Positions 1 to 9,078 of a DNA stretch of 64,000 nucleotides are shown here, piece by piece. Below the pieces are notes generated by a model. It had not been told where the DNA came from. It did no database searches and was given only the letters and a program-made list of their open reading frames with translations. Both the position numbers and the translations under genes were made by a program. The stretch's first letter is position 1, and every line of letters starts with the position of its first letter. The DNA lies in assembly GCA_035995885.1 (NCBI GenBank), contig DASYKC010000085.1:14086-78085 (forward strand). Direction: 5' to 3'. This DNA comes from Schlegelella_A sp035995885 (GTDB lineage Bacteria; Pseudomonadota; Gammaproteobacteria; Burkholderiales; Burkholderiaceae_C).

Positions 1-358
1 GGACCAGCCGGTGCACTCGCTCGCCTACGGCAAGCGGCGCCTGCTCGAGATCGCGCTCGCGCTCGCCTGCCGGCCGCGCGTGCTGCTTCTCGACGAGCCG
101 GTCGCGGGCGTTCCCGAAGGCGAGCGGCAGGAGATCTTCGAGACCATCGACGCGCTGCCGGCCGACGTCTCGATCCTCCTCATCGAGCACGACATGGACC
201 TCGTCTTCAACTTCGCGAAGATCGTGACCGTGCTCGTCAACGGCGCCGTCTTCGCCGAGGGCGACGTCCAGGCGGTGTCGCAGGATCCGCGCGTCAAGGC
301 GGTCTACCTCGGCGAAGGCGACGAGCCCGGCCCGGGCGCCGCGAGCGCGCATGGCTGA
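1..358 (+). CDS. livG: Branched-chain amino acid-type ABC transporter ATPase LivG, 3' fragment
   Basis: This is the C-terminal ~118 residues of a HAAT-family ATPase; the 5' part lies outside the window and the reading frame is open from the first bases. Visible parts are a signature-like segment (LAYGKRRLLEIALALA), Walker B (VLLLDEP), the switch histidine in LLIEHDMDLV, and the LivG-type tail ending in KAVYLGEG. LivG and LivF power import of branched-chain amino acids or other small carboxylates at the inner membrane. Its stop overlaps the next ATPase gene by 8 bases, the usual livG-livF coupling. The substrate cannot be told without the missing binding protein. Confidence 0.9.
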   Translation, partial: DQPVHSLAYGKRRLLEIALALACRPRVLLLDEPVAGVPEGERQEIFETIDALPADVSILLIEHDMDLVFNFAKIVTVLVNGAVFAEGDVQAVSQDPRVKAVYLGEGDEPGPGAASAHG

Positions 359-1058
359 GCTGCTGCGCGTCACCGGGCTGAGCTCCGGCTACGGCGAGGC
401 GGTCGTCGTCCAGGGCGTCGACTTCGCGCTCGAGGCGGGCCGCTCGCTCGCCCTGCTCGGCCGCAACGGCACCGGCAAGACGACGCTCCTCAACACCTTG
501 ATCGGCGTGACGCGCCGGCGCGGCGGAACGATCGTCCTCGCCGGCCGCGACGTCACGGCGCTGGCGCCGCACGAGCGCGCCGCCGCCGGCATCGGCTGGG
601 TGCCGCAGGAGAGGAACATCTTCAAGTCGCTCAGCGTCGACGAGAACCTGAGCGCGGTGGCGCGGCCCGGGCCGTGGACGCCGGCGCGCGCCTACGAGAT
701 GTTCCCGCGCCTCGCAGAGCGGAAGGCCAACCTCGGCAACCAGCTCTCGGGCGGCGAGCAGCAGATGCTCGCGGTGGCGCGCGCGCTCGTCCTCAACCCG
801 AAGCTGCTGCTGCTCGACGAGCCGCTCGAGGGGCTGGCGCCGATCATCGTCCAGGAGCTGCTGCGATCGATCGAGCGGCTGGTGCTGCACGAAGGCATGT
901 CGGCGATCATCGTCGAGCAGAACCCGAAGCAGATCCTGCCGATCACGCACGACGCGATCGTCCTCGACCGCGGCCAGGTCGTCCATCGCGCGCCGAGCGC
1001 GGCGCTGCTCGGCGACCGCGAGCAGCTCGACCGCTGGCTCGCGGTGGCGAAGGCGTAG
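351..1058 (+). CDS. livF: Branched-chain amino acid-type ABC transporter ATPase LivF
   Basis: A 235-residue ABC ATPase of LivF length. Walker A is GRNGTGKTT (about residues 37-45), the signature is LSGGEQQML, Walker B is LLLLDEP followed by LEGLAP, and the switch region reads IIVEQNPKQI. All catalytic residues are intact. The ATG lies inside the end of livG, so translation is coupled. It closes a liv-type operon that runs in from the left and faces the minus-strand pobA operon. pobA next door makes an aromatic-acid substrate conceivable, but nothing here proves that. Confidence 0.93.
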   Translation: MAELLRVTGLSSGYGEAVVVQGVDFALEAGRSLALLGRNGTGKTTLLNTLIGVTRRRGGTIVLAGRDVTALAPHERAAAGIGWVPQERNIFKSLSVDENLSAVARPGPWTPARAYEMFPRLAERKANLGNQLSGGEQQMLAVARALVLNPKLLLLDEPLEGLAPIIVQELLRSIERLVLHEGMSAIIVEQNPKQILPITHDAIVLDRGQVVHRAPSAALLGDREQLDRWLAVAKA

Positions 1059-1091
1059 CTGCCGGCGCAGCGTCGGCCGCGGCCGGCGCGC

Positions 1092-1529
1092 CTACGAGCG
1101 GATGTACGCCCAGCCCTGCTGCTGCTTCTTCATCACCTCGACGACGCCCGACGGCACATAGCCGATCTCCGGCAGCATGTCGGCGGGCGTGAGCTTCATG
1201 CCGTTCATCGTGTTCTGGCAGGCATTGATCGTGACGCCGGCCTTGAGCGCGTCGGCGATCCGATGCTTCACCGGCGAATCGGCCTTCAGCATGTTGACGC
1301 CGGGGCCGTAGGCGACGAGCTCGATCTCGGCGCCCTCGCTGCCGACGCCTTCCTTGAGCGCGCCGAGGTTGTTGAGGATCAGGTTCCAGCGCGCCGGGTC
1401 GTTGTCGGTGACCTGGAACAAGGCGCGGTTGCGCACCGACGCCTGGGCGCGCACGGCCGCGGGCAGCACCGCGGCAAGCAGCGCCGCGCCGCCGGCGAGG
1501 AAGAGGGAACGTTTGGACAGCGTGGACAT
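1092..1529 (-). CDS. Exported DsrE/DsrF-like small protein
   Basis: A 145-residue protein with an N-terminal signal sequence (basic start, then the hydrophobic stretch SLFLAGGAALLAAVLPAAV and an A-x-A site near residue 30). The mature part resembles the DsrE/F-like fold: LFQVTDNDPARWNLILNN, then VELVAYGPGVNML, then a single Cys in TINACQNTM. Such periplasmic proteins are common in betaproteobacteria and their function is poorly known. The start is fixed by an AGGAGG ribosome-binding site a few bases upstream. It lies just downstream of pobA on the same strand. The link to sulfur relay is only a fold-level guess. Confidence 0.75.
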   Translation of the reverse strand: MSTLSKRSLFLAGGAALLAAVLPAAVRAQASVRNRALFQVTDNDPARWNLILNNLGALKEGVGSEGAEIELVAYGPGVNMLKADSPVKHRIADALKAGVTINACQNTMNGMKLTPADMLPEIGYVPSGVVEVMKKQQQGWAYIRS

Positions 1530-1567
1530 GGGAGCCTCCTGGCAGATCGACGAGCGCGACCTTACCC

Positions 1568-2740
1568 TCAAAGCGGCAGGCCGACGTAGTTCTCCGCGAG
1601 CGCCGCCGCCGCCGCACGCGAGTGGACGAGGTAGTCGAGCTCGGCCGCCTGCATCTTCTGGCCGAACGCGCCGGTCTCCGGAAACTTGTGCATCAGCGAC
1701 GTGAACCACCACGAGAAGCGCTCGGCGCGCCAGACGCGGCGCAGGCACCGCGCCGAGTAGTCGTCGATCGCGGCGCTGCTGTGCTCGCGGTAGTGCTCCT
1801 CGAACGCGCGCGCCAGCAGGCCGACGTCGCCGGCGGCCAGGTTGAGCCCCTTGGCGCCGGTCGGCGGCACGATGTGGGCGGCGTCGCCGGCGAGGAAGAG
1901 CCGGCCGAAGCGCATCGGCTCGGCGACGAAGCTGCGCAGCGGCGCGATGCTCTTCTCGATCGACGGCCCGGTGACGAGCGCGGCCGCGGCCTCGTCGTCG
2001 AGGCGCGTCTTCAGCTCGGCCCAGAACGCGGCGTCGCTCCACCGCTCGGCCTTGTCGTCGAGCGCGCACTGCACGTAGTAGCGGCTGCGCGTCGCCGAGC
2101 GCATGCTGCAGAGGGCGAAGCCGCGCGCGTGGTTCGAGTAGATCAGCTCGGGCGAGACCGGCGGCGTCTCGGCGAGGACGCCGAGCCAGCCGAACGGATA
2201 GACGCGCTCGAAGGTCGAGAGCGCGTCGGCCGGAACGCTCTGCCGGCTGACGCCGTGGTAGCCGTCGCAGCCGGCGATGAAGTCGCATTCGAGCTCGCGG
2301 GCGACGCCGCCATTCGCGTAGCGGACGATCGGGCGCGTGCCGTCGAAGCCGTGCAGGCTGACGCCTTCGGCTTCGTAGACGGTCGGCAGCCCCTGCGCCG
2401 CACGCAGCTGCATCAGGTCGCGCGTCACCTCGGTCTGGCCGTAGACCATGACCTGCTTGCCGCCGGTGAGGTCGCGGAAGTCGATGCGATGGCGCGTGCC
2501 GCCGAAGCAGAGCTCGATGCCGCCGTGCGGCAATCCTTCGGCGTGCAGGCGCGCGCCGGCGCCGGCGGCGTCGAGGAGGTCGACCGTGACCTGCTCGAGG
2601 ACGCCGGCGCGGATCCGGCCGAGCACGTAATCGGCGCTGCGCTGCTCGAGGACGACCGTCTCGACCCCGGCCTTGGCGAGCAGCGCCGCGAGCAGCAGGC
2701 CGGCGGGGCCGGCGCCGACGATCGCGACCTGGGTTCTCAT
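1568..2740 (-). CDS. pobA: 4-hydroxybenzoate 3-monooxygenase
   Basis: A 390-residue flavoprotein hydroxylase that would convert 4-hydroxybenzoate to protocatechuate with NADPH and O2 in the cytoplasm. The FAD-binding GAGPAGLLLA motif sits at residues 9-18, the conserved RIRAGVLEQ segment near residue 42, the DG motif in FIAGCDGYHGVSR, and the second FAD motif in FLAGDAAHIVPPTGAKGLN. Length and motif order match PobA. The start codon overlaps the stop of the upstream epimerase gene by four bases. No AraC- or IclR-type pobR lies adjacent. Ring-cleavage genes for protocatechuate are not in the window. Confidence 0.95.
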   Translation of the reverse strand: MRTQVAIVGAGPAGLLLAALLAKAGVETVVLEQRSADYVLGRIRAGVLEQVTVDLLDAAGAGARLHAEGLPHGGIELCFGGTRHRIDFRDLTGGKQVMVYGQTEVTRDLMQLRAAQGLPTVYEAEGVSLHGFDGTRPIVRYANGGVARELECDFIAGCDGYHGVSRQSVPADALSTFERVYPFGWLGVLAETPPVSPELIYSNHARGFALCSMRSATRSRYYVQCALDDKAERWSDAAFWAELKTRLDDEAAAALVTGPSIEKSIAPLRSFVAEPMRFGRLFLAGDAAHIVPPTGAKGLNLAAGDVGLLARAFEEHYREHSSAAIDDYSARCLRRVWRAERFSWWFTSLMHKFPETGAFGQKMQAAELDYLVHSRAAAAALAENYVGLPL

Positions 2741-3816
2741 GGCGTGCCGCCGCCCTTGCCGTCGCTGGAGCCCGCGGCGCCGGATGCGGCGCCGTCTCGC
2801 TCGCTCTCACGCCAACGTGCGATCACCTCGCGTTCACGCGCCGCCGTCAATTTGCCGCGGCGGCGCGGGTCGTCATCCACCAGCGTGCCGGCCTCGTCGA
2901 GGACCGCGTCGACGGTCGCGGCGAGCGGCCGCGTGACGAGACCCGCAGCGACGGCGCGACTGCAGTCGACGCGCGCCAAGCCGCGGTACTGCGGATCGCT
3001 CGACGGCAGCCAGAGCGGCAGCTCGCTCCACGGCGCGACGCCTTGCTCGAGCAGGAAGGCCTCGCCGACCGGAACGAAGCGCAGCGGCGCCGCGCCACGC
3101 CGGCGCGCGGCGTCGATGCAGGTCTCGAGCAGGGCCGGCCAGTCGCACGCGCCGCCGCCCTGCGGGCCGGTCGCGTTGTAGGCGCCGCCGGCGTCGGCCT
3201 CGACGGCGCGAACGGTCCAGTCGGCGAGGTCGCGGACGTCGATCAGCTGGATCGGCTCGTCGGCCGGGACGTCGGGAACGAGGGCGTCGCCGCCGGCGAG
3301 CGCGCGCCACGGCCAATGGCTGAAGCGGCCGGACCGGTCGCGCGGCCCGACGATGAGGCCGGGCCGGACGATCAGCGCGCGCGCGCCGAACGCGGCCGCG
3401 ACGACGCGCTCGCACGCCGCCTTCTGCGCGCCGTAGTGGGCGAGGTCGCGATCGTCCTCGGCGACATCGTCGCTGACAGCGAGCGGGTCTTCTTCGCGCA
3501 CCGGCGCGTGCGCGAACGACGCGTACGCCGAGATGCTCGAGACAAAGCAGTAGCGACCGCACGACGCGAGCGCTGCGGCGCTCGCCCGCACGTCCGTCGG
3601 CACGTAGCCGCAGGTGTCGACGACGGCGTCGAACTCGCGCCCCTGCAGCAGCGCGAGGTCGCTGCTGCGGTCGCCGACGATCGCCTCGACGCCGTCCGGC
3701 CAGTCGCTGCGCGAGCGGCCGCGGTTGAACACGGTCAGCGCGTGGCCGCGCGCGAGCGCGCTGTCGACGATCGCCGCACCGAGGAAGGCGCCGCCGCCGA
3801 TGACGAGGATGTTCAC
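2737..3816 (-). CDS. NAD-dependent epimerase/dehydratase (extended SDR)
   Basis: A 359-residue extended short-chain dehydrogenase. The nucleotide-binding motif GGGAFLG is at residues 7-13, a Ser of the active site is in FVSSISAYASF, and YGAQK gives the YxxxK catalytic pair near residue 130. The C-terminal ~30 residues are Gly/Ser-rich and probably unstructured. The family includes sugar-nucleotide epimerases and isoflavone-reductase-like enzymes, and the substrate is not deducible. It lies between a zinc-ribbon membrane protein gene (22-base gap) and pobA (4-base overlap), so the three are probably one operon. Confidence 0.8.
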   Translation of the reverse strand: MNILVIGGGAFLGAAIVDSALARGHALTVFNRGRSRSDWPDGVEAIVGDRSSDLALLQGREFDAVVDTCGYVPTDVRASAAALASCGRYCFVSSISAYASFAHAPVREEDPLAVSDDVAEDDRDLAHYGAQKAACERVVAAAFGARALIVRPGLIVGPRDRSGRFSHWPWRALAGGDALVPDVPADEPIQLIDVRDLADWTVRAVEADAGGAYNATGPQGGGACDWPALLETCIDAARRRGAAPLRFVPVGEAFLLEQGVAPWSELPLWLPSSDPQYRGLARVDCSRAVAAGLVTRPLAATVDAVLDEAGTLVDDDPRRRGKLTAAREREVIARWRESERDGAASGAAGSSDGKGGGTP

Positions 3817-3838
3817 GCCGTGCCGCTGCCCGCGCTGC

Positions 3839-5716
3839 TCACGCCGGTTGCGGCAGCGGCGTCGCGCAGTTGGCGCAGAACTTGGCGCCGGGCGGCGCTT
3901 CGGTGCCGCAGGCCGAGCAGAAGCGCTTGCGCGGCGCTGCCGCGCCGAAGCCGGCGCCGGGGCCGGCGCCCGTGCCCGTGCCCGTGCCGGCGCCGCCGCC
4001 GCTGCTCGCGCCGGCGCCGCTGAAGCCGACCGACTGGTGCGCCGCCGCCGTGTGCAGGTCGCGCTGCAGCTGCGCCGCCGACGCCGCGTTCGGCGCGCCC
4101 GCGTCCATCGCCCGCTCGCCGGCGTTGAGCGCGGCGATGCGCTTCTCGTCCTCGCCGCTGAAGGGCGCGACCAGCACGCTCTGGCTGCGCGCGAACTGCA
4201 TCAGCTGCGCCGCGAGCGCCTTCGCTTCCTGCTCGGTCGAGAACATCGCCGTCACCTGGCGCGCGTCGTCCTTGCCGAAGACGACCGACTCGATCCGCGC
4301 GCGCCAGACGCGCAAGGTCATCGCCTCGGTGCGGACGACGTTGTTCTCGGTGTTCATCCGGCTCGTGAAGTTGTTGCCGGTGCCGATGCGCGAGGTCTGC
4401 CAGCTGCCGACCATCTCGACCCAGGTCAGGATCGACTCGAAGTTGAAGCGGCCCCAGAGGCGCGCCGACGCCTGGAAGCAGAACGCCGCGACGAGGGCGA
4501 GGATGGCCGACGTGCCGACGAGCGAGAAGCGGTTCTGCTGCCATGGCGCGGCGACGTCGAAGTTGCGGACGAAGACGAGCGTCATGCCGATCGCGGCCAG
4601 CACCAGCACGGTCGCGTAGAGGTCGAGGAGGAGGAGGGCGCGGTGGCGTGGCGTCGACAGCGCCGCGCTCACCGTCGGCGCCTTCGTTCCCGAGATCGGC
4701 AGCGGCTGGCTCTCCTCGAACAGCTCGCCGGCGAAGTTGCCCGAGGGCGTTGCCGCCGCGACCACGGGCTCGATGCGCGCATAGCGGCGGTTCGGGATGC
4801 GCTCGGTCCAGCTCGACTGCAGGAGGCGGTCGAGCTCGTCCATCAGGGTCGACGGCGGCGCGTTCATCGACAGCCGCTCCTGCTCGACGCTGGCGCGCGT
4901 CTGCGGCGCGGCATCGACCTGGGCCAGGATCGCGGCCATCGCCAGCGCGCAGGCGACGAGCGCGGTGCCGAGCATGACGAAGGTCTGGGTGTCGAGCGAG
5001 AACGCGCCGAGCGGCGGCAGCCTGGCCGCGACCAGGCCGATCACGACCGGGCCGAGGATGGCCGCCGCGACCAGGCCGACGAGCGACGCCGTCGTCACGC
5101 GCGCCTTGTGCTGCGAGAGCACCGGCCGGATCAGGAAGACGACGCCGAAGATGAAGTAGAGGATGCCGATCCACGGCCGCGTCAGGGCGTTGCCGAAGAC
5201 GAACCACGAGAACGCGAAGCTGAGCAACGTTGCCGCGATCGCCGCCAGGTTGAACATGTAGCGGCGCGCCAGCAGCTGCACCTCGCGCGGCGCGGTGATG
5301 AGGGTCGGCGACCAGTGGTAGAGCAGGCCCTCGATCGCGCCCTGCGGCTCGGGATAGGTCAGGCCGCCCTGGCGCAGGATCTCCTTGATCGCGGTCGCGG
5401 CGGGCGAGCCGCCGCTCGCGCCGCCGGGAATCTCGGGCGCGAGCGACGCCGGCCGGCCGCGGCCGAAGAAGAAGCGCAGCCGCGTCGCCGCCGTCGCCGC
5501 CGCGACGAGGCCGGCGCCGAGGAGAAGCAGGCCGGCGAGGAAGGGCGCGGCGGCGAGGCGCAGCGCGCTCTGCTCGATCGCGCTGCGCGCCCAGAGCAGG
5601 CTGACGACGCCGGCGACGACGAGCAGGCCGCCGCACAGCCAGAGCAGCCGGTTCTGCAGCTGATACGGATTGGGCAGCTCGAGCAGCTTCGATTCCGACC
5701 CGTACTCGTAGGACAT
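3839..5716 (-). CDS. Multi-pass membrane protein with C-terminal zinc ribbon
   Basis: A 625-residue protein I cannot name. About eight hydrophobic segments are visible in two groups, one in residues ~25-290 and one in the middle third. They are separated by a soluble region and followed by a second soluble region. A Gly/Ala/Thr-rich linker leads to a C-terminal zinc ribbon with two CxxC pairs (CSACG and CANCATP, residues ~600-615). The ribbon suggests metal binding or protein interaction. It heads the minus-strand operon with the epimerase and pobA. A -10-like TAAACT lies about 35 bases upstream of the start. Confidence 0.7.
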   Translation of the reverse strand: MSYEYGSESKLLELPNPYQLQNRLLWLCGGLLVVAGVVSLLWARSAIEQSALRLAAAPFLAGLLLLGAGLVAAATAATRLRFFFGRGRPASLAPEIPGGASGGSPAATAIKEILRQGGLTYPEPQGAIEGLLYHWSPTLITAPREVQLLARRYMFNLAAIAATLLSFAFSWFVFGNALTRPWIGILYFIFGVVFLIRPVLSQHKARVTTASLVGLVAAAILGPVVIGLVAARLPPLGAFSLDTQTFVMLGTALVACALAMAAILAQVDAAPQTRASVEQERLSMNAPPSTLMDELDRLLQSSWTERIPNRRYARIEPVVAAATPSGNFAGELFEESQPLPISGTKAPTVSAALSTPRHRALLLLDLYATVLVLAAIGMTLVFVRNFDVAAPWQQNRFSLVGTSAILALVAAFCFQASARLWGRFNFESILTWVEMVGSWQTSRIGTGNNFTSRMNTENNVVRTEAMTLRVWRARIESVVFGKDDARQVTAMFSTEQEAKALAAQLMQFARSQSVLVAPFSGEDEKRIAALNAGERAMDAGAPNAASAAQLQRDLHTAAAHQSVGFSGAGASSGGGAGTGTGTGAGPGAGFGAAAPRKRFCSACGTEAPPGAKFCANCATPLPQPA

Positions 5717-5822
5717 GCGAGACCCCGTGGCGATGCGTCGCGGCGAGTTTAGGGCCAGTCTTTCGCGGCTCGGCGCCGGCCCCGCCCAGGCGCCATGCGC
5801 GGGCGGGCGCTACCCTCGCGTC

Positions 5823-5918
5823 ATGGCGCCGAACCCGCCCGCCGATCCGCGCACCGATGCCGGCGCCGACCCGCTCGCGCCGGTGCGTGCGCTGTTCGCC
5901 GATCTCGAGGTCCTCTGA
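5823..5918 (+). CDS. Possible 31-residue leaderless peptide
   Basis: A short reading frame in the 224-base gap between divergent genes. Its ATG comes exactly six bases after TACCCT (5811-5816), the same -10-to-start distance seen at hemB, hemJ and ruvB in this window. The product is Pro/Ala/Asp-rich with no recognisable domain. It ends 22 bases before the glycosylase gene, so it could be a leader peptide or simply the 5' part of that transcript. No homology is claimed. Confidence 0.25.
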   Translation: MAPNPPADPRTDAGADPLAPVRALFADLEVL

Positions 5919-5940
5919 GGCCGGCGCAGCCGGCGCGGCG

Positions 5941-6678
5941 ATGCCCGAGGGTCCGTCGATCGTCATCCTCAAGGACGAGGCGCGCGGCGTCGTCGGCCGG
6001 CGCATCGTCGCCGTCGAGGGCAACACGAAGATCGCCAAGGAGCGTCTCGTCGGCGAGCGCGTCGTCGCGCTGCGCAGCTGGGGCAAGCACTTCCTGGTCG
6101 AGCTGCCGACCTTCTCGCTGCGCGTCCACTTCATGATGTTCGGCAGCTACCGCGTCGACGAGCGCAAGGACGCGCCGCCGCGCCTGGCCCTTCGCTTCGA
6201 CGGCGGCGGCGAGCTCAACCTCTACACCTGCTCGGTGCGCTTCATCGACGAGCCGCTCGACGAGATCTACGACTGGAGCGCGGACGTGATGGCCGACGCG
6301 TGGGATGCGGCGGCGGCGCGGCGCAAGCTGCGCGCGATGCCCGAGGCGCTGGTCTGCGACGCGCTGCTCGACCAGAACGTCTTCGCCGGCGTCGGCAACA
6401 TCATCAAGAACGAGGTGCTGTTCAGGATCCGCCTGCACCCGCTCTCGAAGGTCGGCGCGCTGGCGCCGAAGAAGCTCGCCCAGCTCGTCGACGAGGCGCG
6501 CCGCTACAGCTTCGACTTCCTCGAATGGAAGCGGGCGTACGTGCTCAGGAAGCACTGGCTCGCGCACACCAAGCGGACGTGCCCACGCTGCCACATCCCG
6601 TTCGCGAAGGCGCATCTCGGCCGGACGCAGCGGCGCAGCTTCTTCTGCGAGCGCTGCCAGCGTCGCTACGGCGGCTGA
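5941..6678 (+). CDS. Fpg/Nei-family DNA glycosylase (endonuclease VIII-like)
   Basis: A 245-residue base-excision repair glycosylase/AP lyase. The start is set by the family's invariant N-terminus, MPEGPSI, in which Pro2 is the Schiff-base nucleophile and Glu3 the acid/base. The beta-hairpin Lys is in SWGKHFLVEL. The helix-two-turn-helix is in DQNVFAGVGNIIKNEVLFR, and the C-terminal zinc finger has two CxxC pairs (CPRCH and CERCQ) with the tip motif GRTQRRSF. Low resemblance to Fpg in the middle and the alpha-F region favours the Nei side. It probably removes oxidised pyrimidines. Confidence 0.88.
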   Translation: MPEGPSIVILKDEARGVVGRRIVAVEGNTKIAKERLVGERVVALRSWGKHFLVELPTFSLRVHFMMFGSYRVDERKDAPPRLALRFDGGGELNLYTCSVRFIDEPLDEIYDWSADVMADAWDAAAARRKLRAMPEALVCDALLDQNVFAGVGNIIKNEVLFRIRLHPLSKVGALAPKKLAQLVDEARRYSFDFLEWKRAYVLRKHWLAHTKRTCPRCHIPFAKAHLGRTQRRSFFCERCQRRYGG

Positions 6679-6811
6679 CCGGCCGCGCCGGCGCCGACCT
6701 GAAAGCAGGCGTTCGTGCGGTTTTCCACGCTCGCCCGCCTGCTCAAGCTCGCCCGGGCACCGCCGATAACTCGCTATCCGCGCTTGCCCGTTGCGCGCCG
6801 TTTTCAACCCC

Positions 6812-8194
6812 ATGAAAAAAGCCCGTCCCACCGATGAGATCGACGTCCAGGCGCTGCGCGTCGGCATGTTCGTTCATCTCGGCATGGGCTGGATGTCGCA
6901 TCCGTTTCCGCTCAGCAGCTTTCGCATCACGACGGCGGCGCAGCTGGCGACGATCCGCTCGCTCGGCCTGCGCACCGTGCGCTGGAGCCCGCAGCAGAGC
7001 GACCTCTCGCACGACGAGGCGGTGCGCGGCCTGACGACGCTGCCCGGGCCGATCGGCGCGATCGCCGGCGACGCCGCCAACGACTCGGGCCTCGACGACG
7101 ACGACGACGACGATGCCGACGCCACCGACACCGTCCCCTATGCCCTGCCCGCCGATGCCAACGTCGTCGACGCCGCCGTCCACGCGGCGCAGCGCGCCCA
7201 TGCCGAACGGGCGCGCAAGCTCGCGCGCCAGCGCGAGGCCGAGGTGCGCTGCACGCGCCAGTACGGCGAGGCGGCGCGCGCCTGCCGCCAGGCCTTCGAC
7301 CTCGTTCCCGGCAAGCCGCAGGAAGCGCGCGCGCAGGCCGAGGCGCTGTCGCGCTCGATCGTCGACAAGATGGTCGGCGAGCAGGACCTGTGCATCCGCA
7401 TGCTGACCGAGGGCGCCGGCGACAAGGCGTCGATGCACGCGATGAACGTCGGCATCATCTCGCTGCTGATGGGCCGCTGCTTCGGCTTCGACGACGAGGA
7501 GATGCAGGATCTCGGCGTCGGCGCCATGCTGCACGACGTCGGCAAGATCGAGCTGCCGGCGCGGCTGCGCCACCGCGAGGACAACTTCTCGCCCAACGAG
7601 CTGCGCGTCTACGAGGAGCACGTCGAGCTCGGCCTGGTGCAGGCGCGGCGCATGGCCCTCAGCGCCGGCGCGATGGCGGTGATCGGCCAGCACCACGAGC
7701 ACGCCGACGGCACGGGATTCCCGGGCAAGCTCAACAGCGACCGGATGACGATGGCGGCGCGCATCGTCGCCCTCGTCAACCGCTACGACAACTTCTGCAA
7801 CCCGCATCTGCTGGCGCGCGCGCTGACGCCGCACGAGTCGCTGTCGCTGCTGTTCGCGCAGGGCCGCGCCAAGTTCGACACCTCGATCCTCGGCGCCTTC
7901 ATCAAGATGATGGGCGTCTATCCGCCCGGCTCGATGGTCCAGCTCACCGACGACCGCTACGCCATCGTCGTCGCCGTCAACTCGGCGCGGCCGCTCAAGC
8001 CGAGCGTCCTCGTCCATGACCCGGCGACGCCGCGCGCCGACGCGCTCGTCCTCGACCTCGAGAGCGCCGGTGGCGTCGGCATCCGGCGCAGCGTCCGCGC
8101 CCAGCAGCTGCCGCCGACGGCGCTCGACTACCTCGCGCCGAGCGCGCGCGTCACGTACTTCTTCGAGCCCTCGGCTCCGGCCGAGGACGAATGA
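6812..8194 (+). CDS. HD-GYP domain c-di-GMP phosphodiesterase
   Basis: A 460-residue signalling enzyme expected to hydrolyse c-di-GMP. The N-terminal ~165 residues match the DUF3391 region that often precedes HD-GYP. It contains a run of seven consecutive Asp at residues 95-101. The HD pair is H241-D242 with Lys245. Further metal ligands are His270 and H294-H295, and the GYP motif reads GFP (302-304, in HADGTGFPG), so the catalytic set looks complete. The start was placed at the ATG, not at an upstream TTG in the same frame. The stop overlaps the next gene by four bases (ATGA), pairing it with a PAS-only protein. Confidence 0.9.
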   Translation: MKKARPTDEIDVQALRVGMFVHLGMGWMSHPFPLSSFRITTAAQLATIRSLGLRTVRWSPQQSDLSHDEAVRGLTTLPGPIGAIAGDAANDSGLDDDDDDDADATDTVPYALPADANVVDAAVHAAQRAHAERARKLARQREAEVRCTRQYGEAARACRQAFDLVPGKPQEARAQAEALSRSIVDKMVGEQDLCIRMLTEGAGDKASMHAMNVGIISLLMGRCFGFDDEEMQDLGVGAMLHDVGKIELPARLRHREDNFSPNELRVYEEHVELGLVQARRMALSAGAMAVIGQHHEHADGTGFPGKLNSDRMTMAARIVALVNRYDNFCNPHLLARALTPHESLSLLFAQGRAKFDTSILGAFIKMMGVYPPGSMVQLTDDRYAIVVAVNSARPLKPSVLVHDPATPRADALVLDLESAGGVGIRRSVRAQQLPPTALDYLAPSARVTYFFEPSAPAEDE

Positions 8195-8973
8195 ACAATC
8201 CGCTTCCCGTCGATCCGTTCAGCGTCGCGGAGGCGGCGCGGCGCACCTGGCCGGCGCTGATCGAGGCGATGCTCGAGGCCGTCTGCCTGGTCGAGCCCGA
8301 GGGGCTGCGCATCGTCGCCGCCAACGGCGCCGCCGGCCGCCTGCTCGGCATCGAGCCGGCCGAGCTGGTCGGCCGCGACATGCTCGCCACGGCACCGACG
8401 CCCGAGGACGAGTCGTTCTGGCAGCGCTGCGGCGAAAAAGGCGCCTGCGGCCACATCCTTTCCGATTCGTACGTCACCAGCGCCAGCGGCCGAGCCGTGC
8501 CGGTCGTGCGCCGGGTCAGCCGGATCGAGCCGGCGCCGGGCAATGCCCTCTACGTCGTCGCCCTCGTCGACCGCAGCGAGCAGAAGCGGGTCGAGGAGGC
8601 GGTCGCGGTCAGCACTGCCGAGCTGGCGGCGACGCTCGAGTCGGTCGCCGACGGCGTCCTCGTCGTCGACCTCGCCGGTCACATCAGCAACTTCAATCGC
8701 CGCTTCGCCGCGCTCTGGGAGCTGCCCGACGAGATGCTCCTGCTCCACGCCGACGACGAGGTCTTCGACTGGATGCGCCAGCGCGTCGCCGACCCGGCCG
8801 CGTACATGCGCCGGCTGGCCGAGATCGAGGCGCAGACGCTGCTGCGCGCGACCGACACGCTGACCCTGCGCTCGGGCGTCGTCCTCGAGCGGGTGACGCT
8901 GCCGCAGCTGAGCAAGGGCCGGCCGATCGGCCGGGTGTTCTCGTTCCGGGTCGTCTCCTCGGCAACGTCCTAG
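8191..8973 (+). CDS. Tandem PAS-domain protein without output domain
   Basis: A 260-residue cytoplasmic protein with two PAS-like domains: residues ~18-125 (AVCLVEPEGLRIVAANGAA, then GRDMLATAP) and ~140-258 (VADGVLVVDLAGHISNFNRR, then WELPDEML). They are joined by a short helical linker (SEQKRVEEAVAVS). No GGDEF, EAL, kinase or HTH domain follows, so it can only sense and bind partners. It is translationally coupled to the HD-GYP gene, and I infer it regulates that phosphodiesterase. Confidence 0.75.
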   Translation: MNNPLPVDPFSVAEAARRTWPALIEAMLEAVCLVEPEGLRIVAANGAAGRLLGIEPAELVGRDMLATAPTPEDESFWQRCGEKGACGHILSDSYVTSASGRAVPVVRRVSRIEPAPGNALYVVALVDRSEQKRVEEAVAVSTAELAATLESVADGVLVVDLAGHISNFNRRFAALWELPDEMLLLHADDEVFDWMRQRVADPAAYMRRLAEIEAQTLLRATDTLTLRSGVVLERVTLPQLSKGRPIGRVFSFRVVSSATS

Positions 8974-9078
8974 GCCGGCCGCGCCGCCGGGCGCCCCGAT
9001 TGCCGCGGGACCCGCTCCCTGCAATCGGTGCGCGACCTCGCTAAAGTCGAGGCGTTCACGACAACCCGGAACGCCACC

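Noticed and set aside
1059..1091. ggccgcggcc palindrome between livF and the DsrE-like gene as a terminator
   Set aside because: Short palindromes of this composition are frequent in DNA this GC-rich, and there is no T-run or clear stem-loop geometry.
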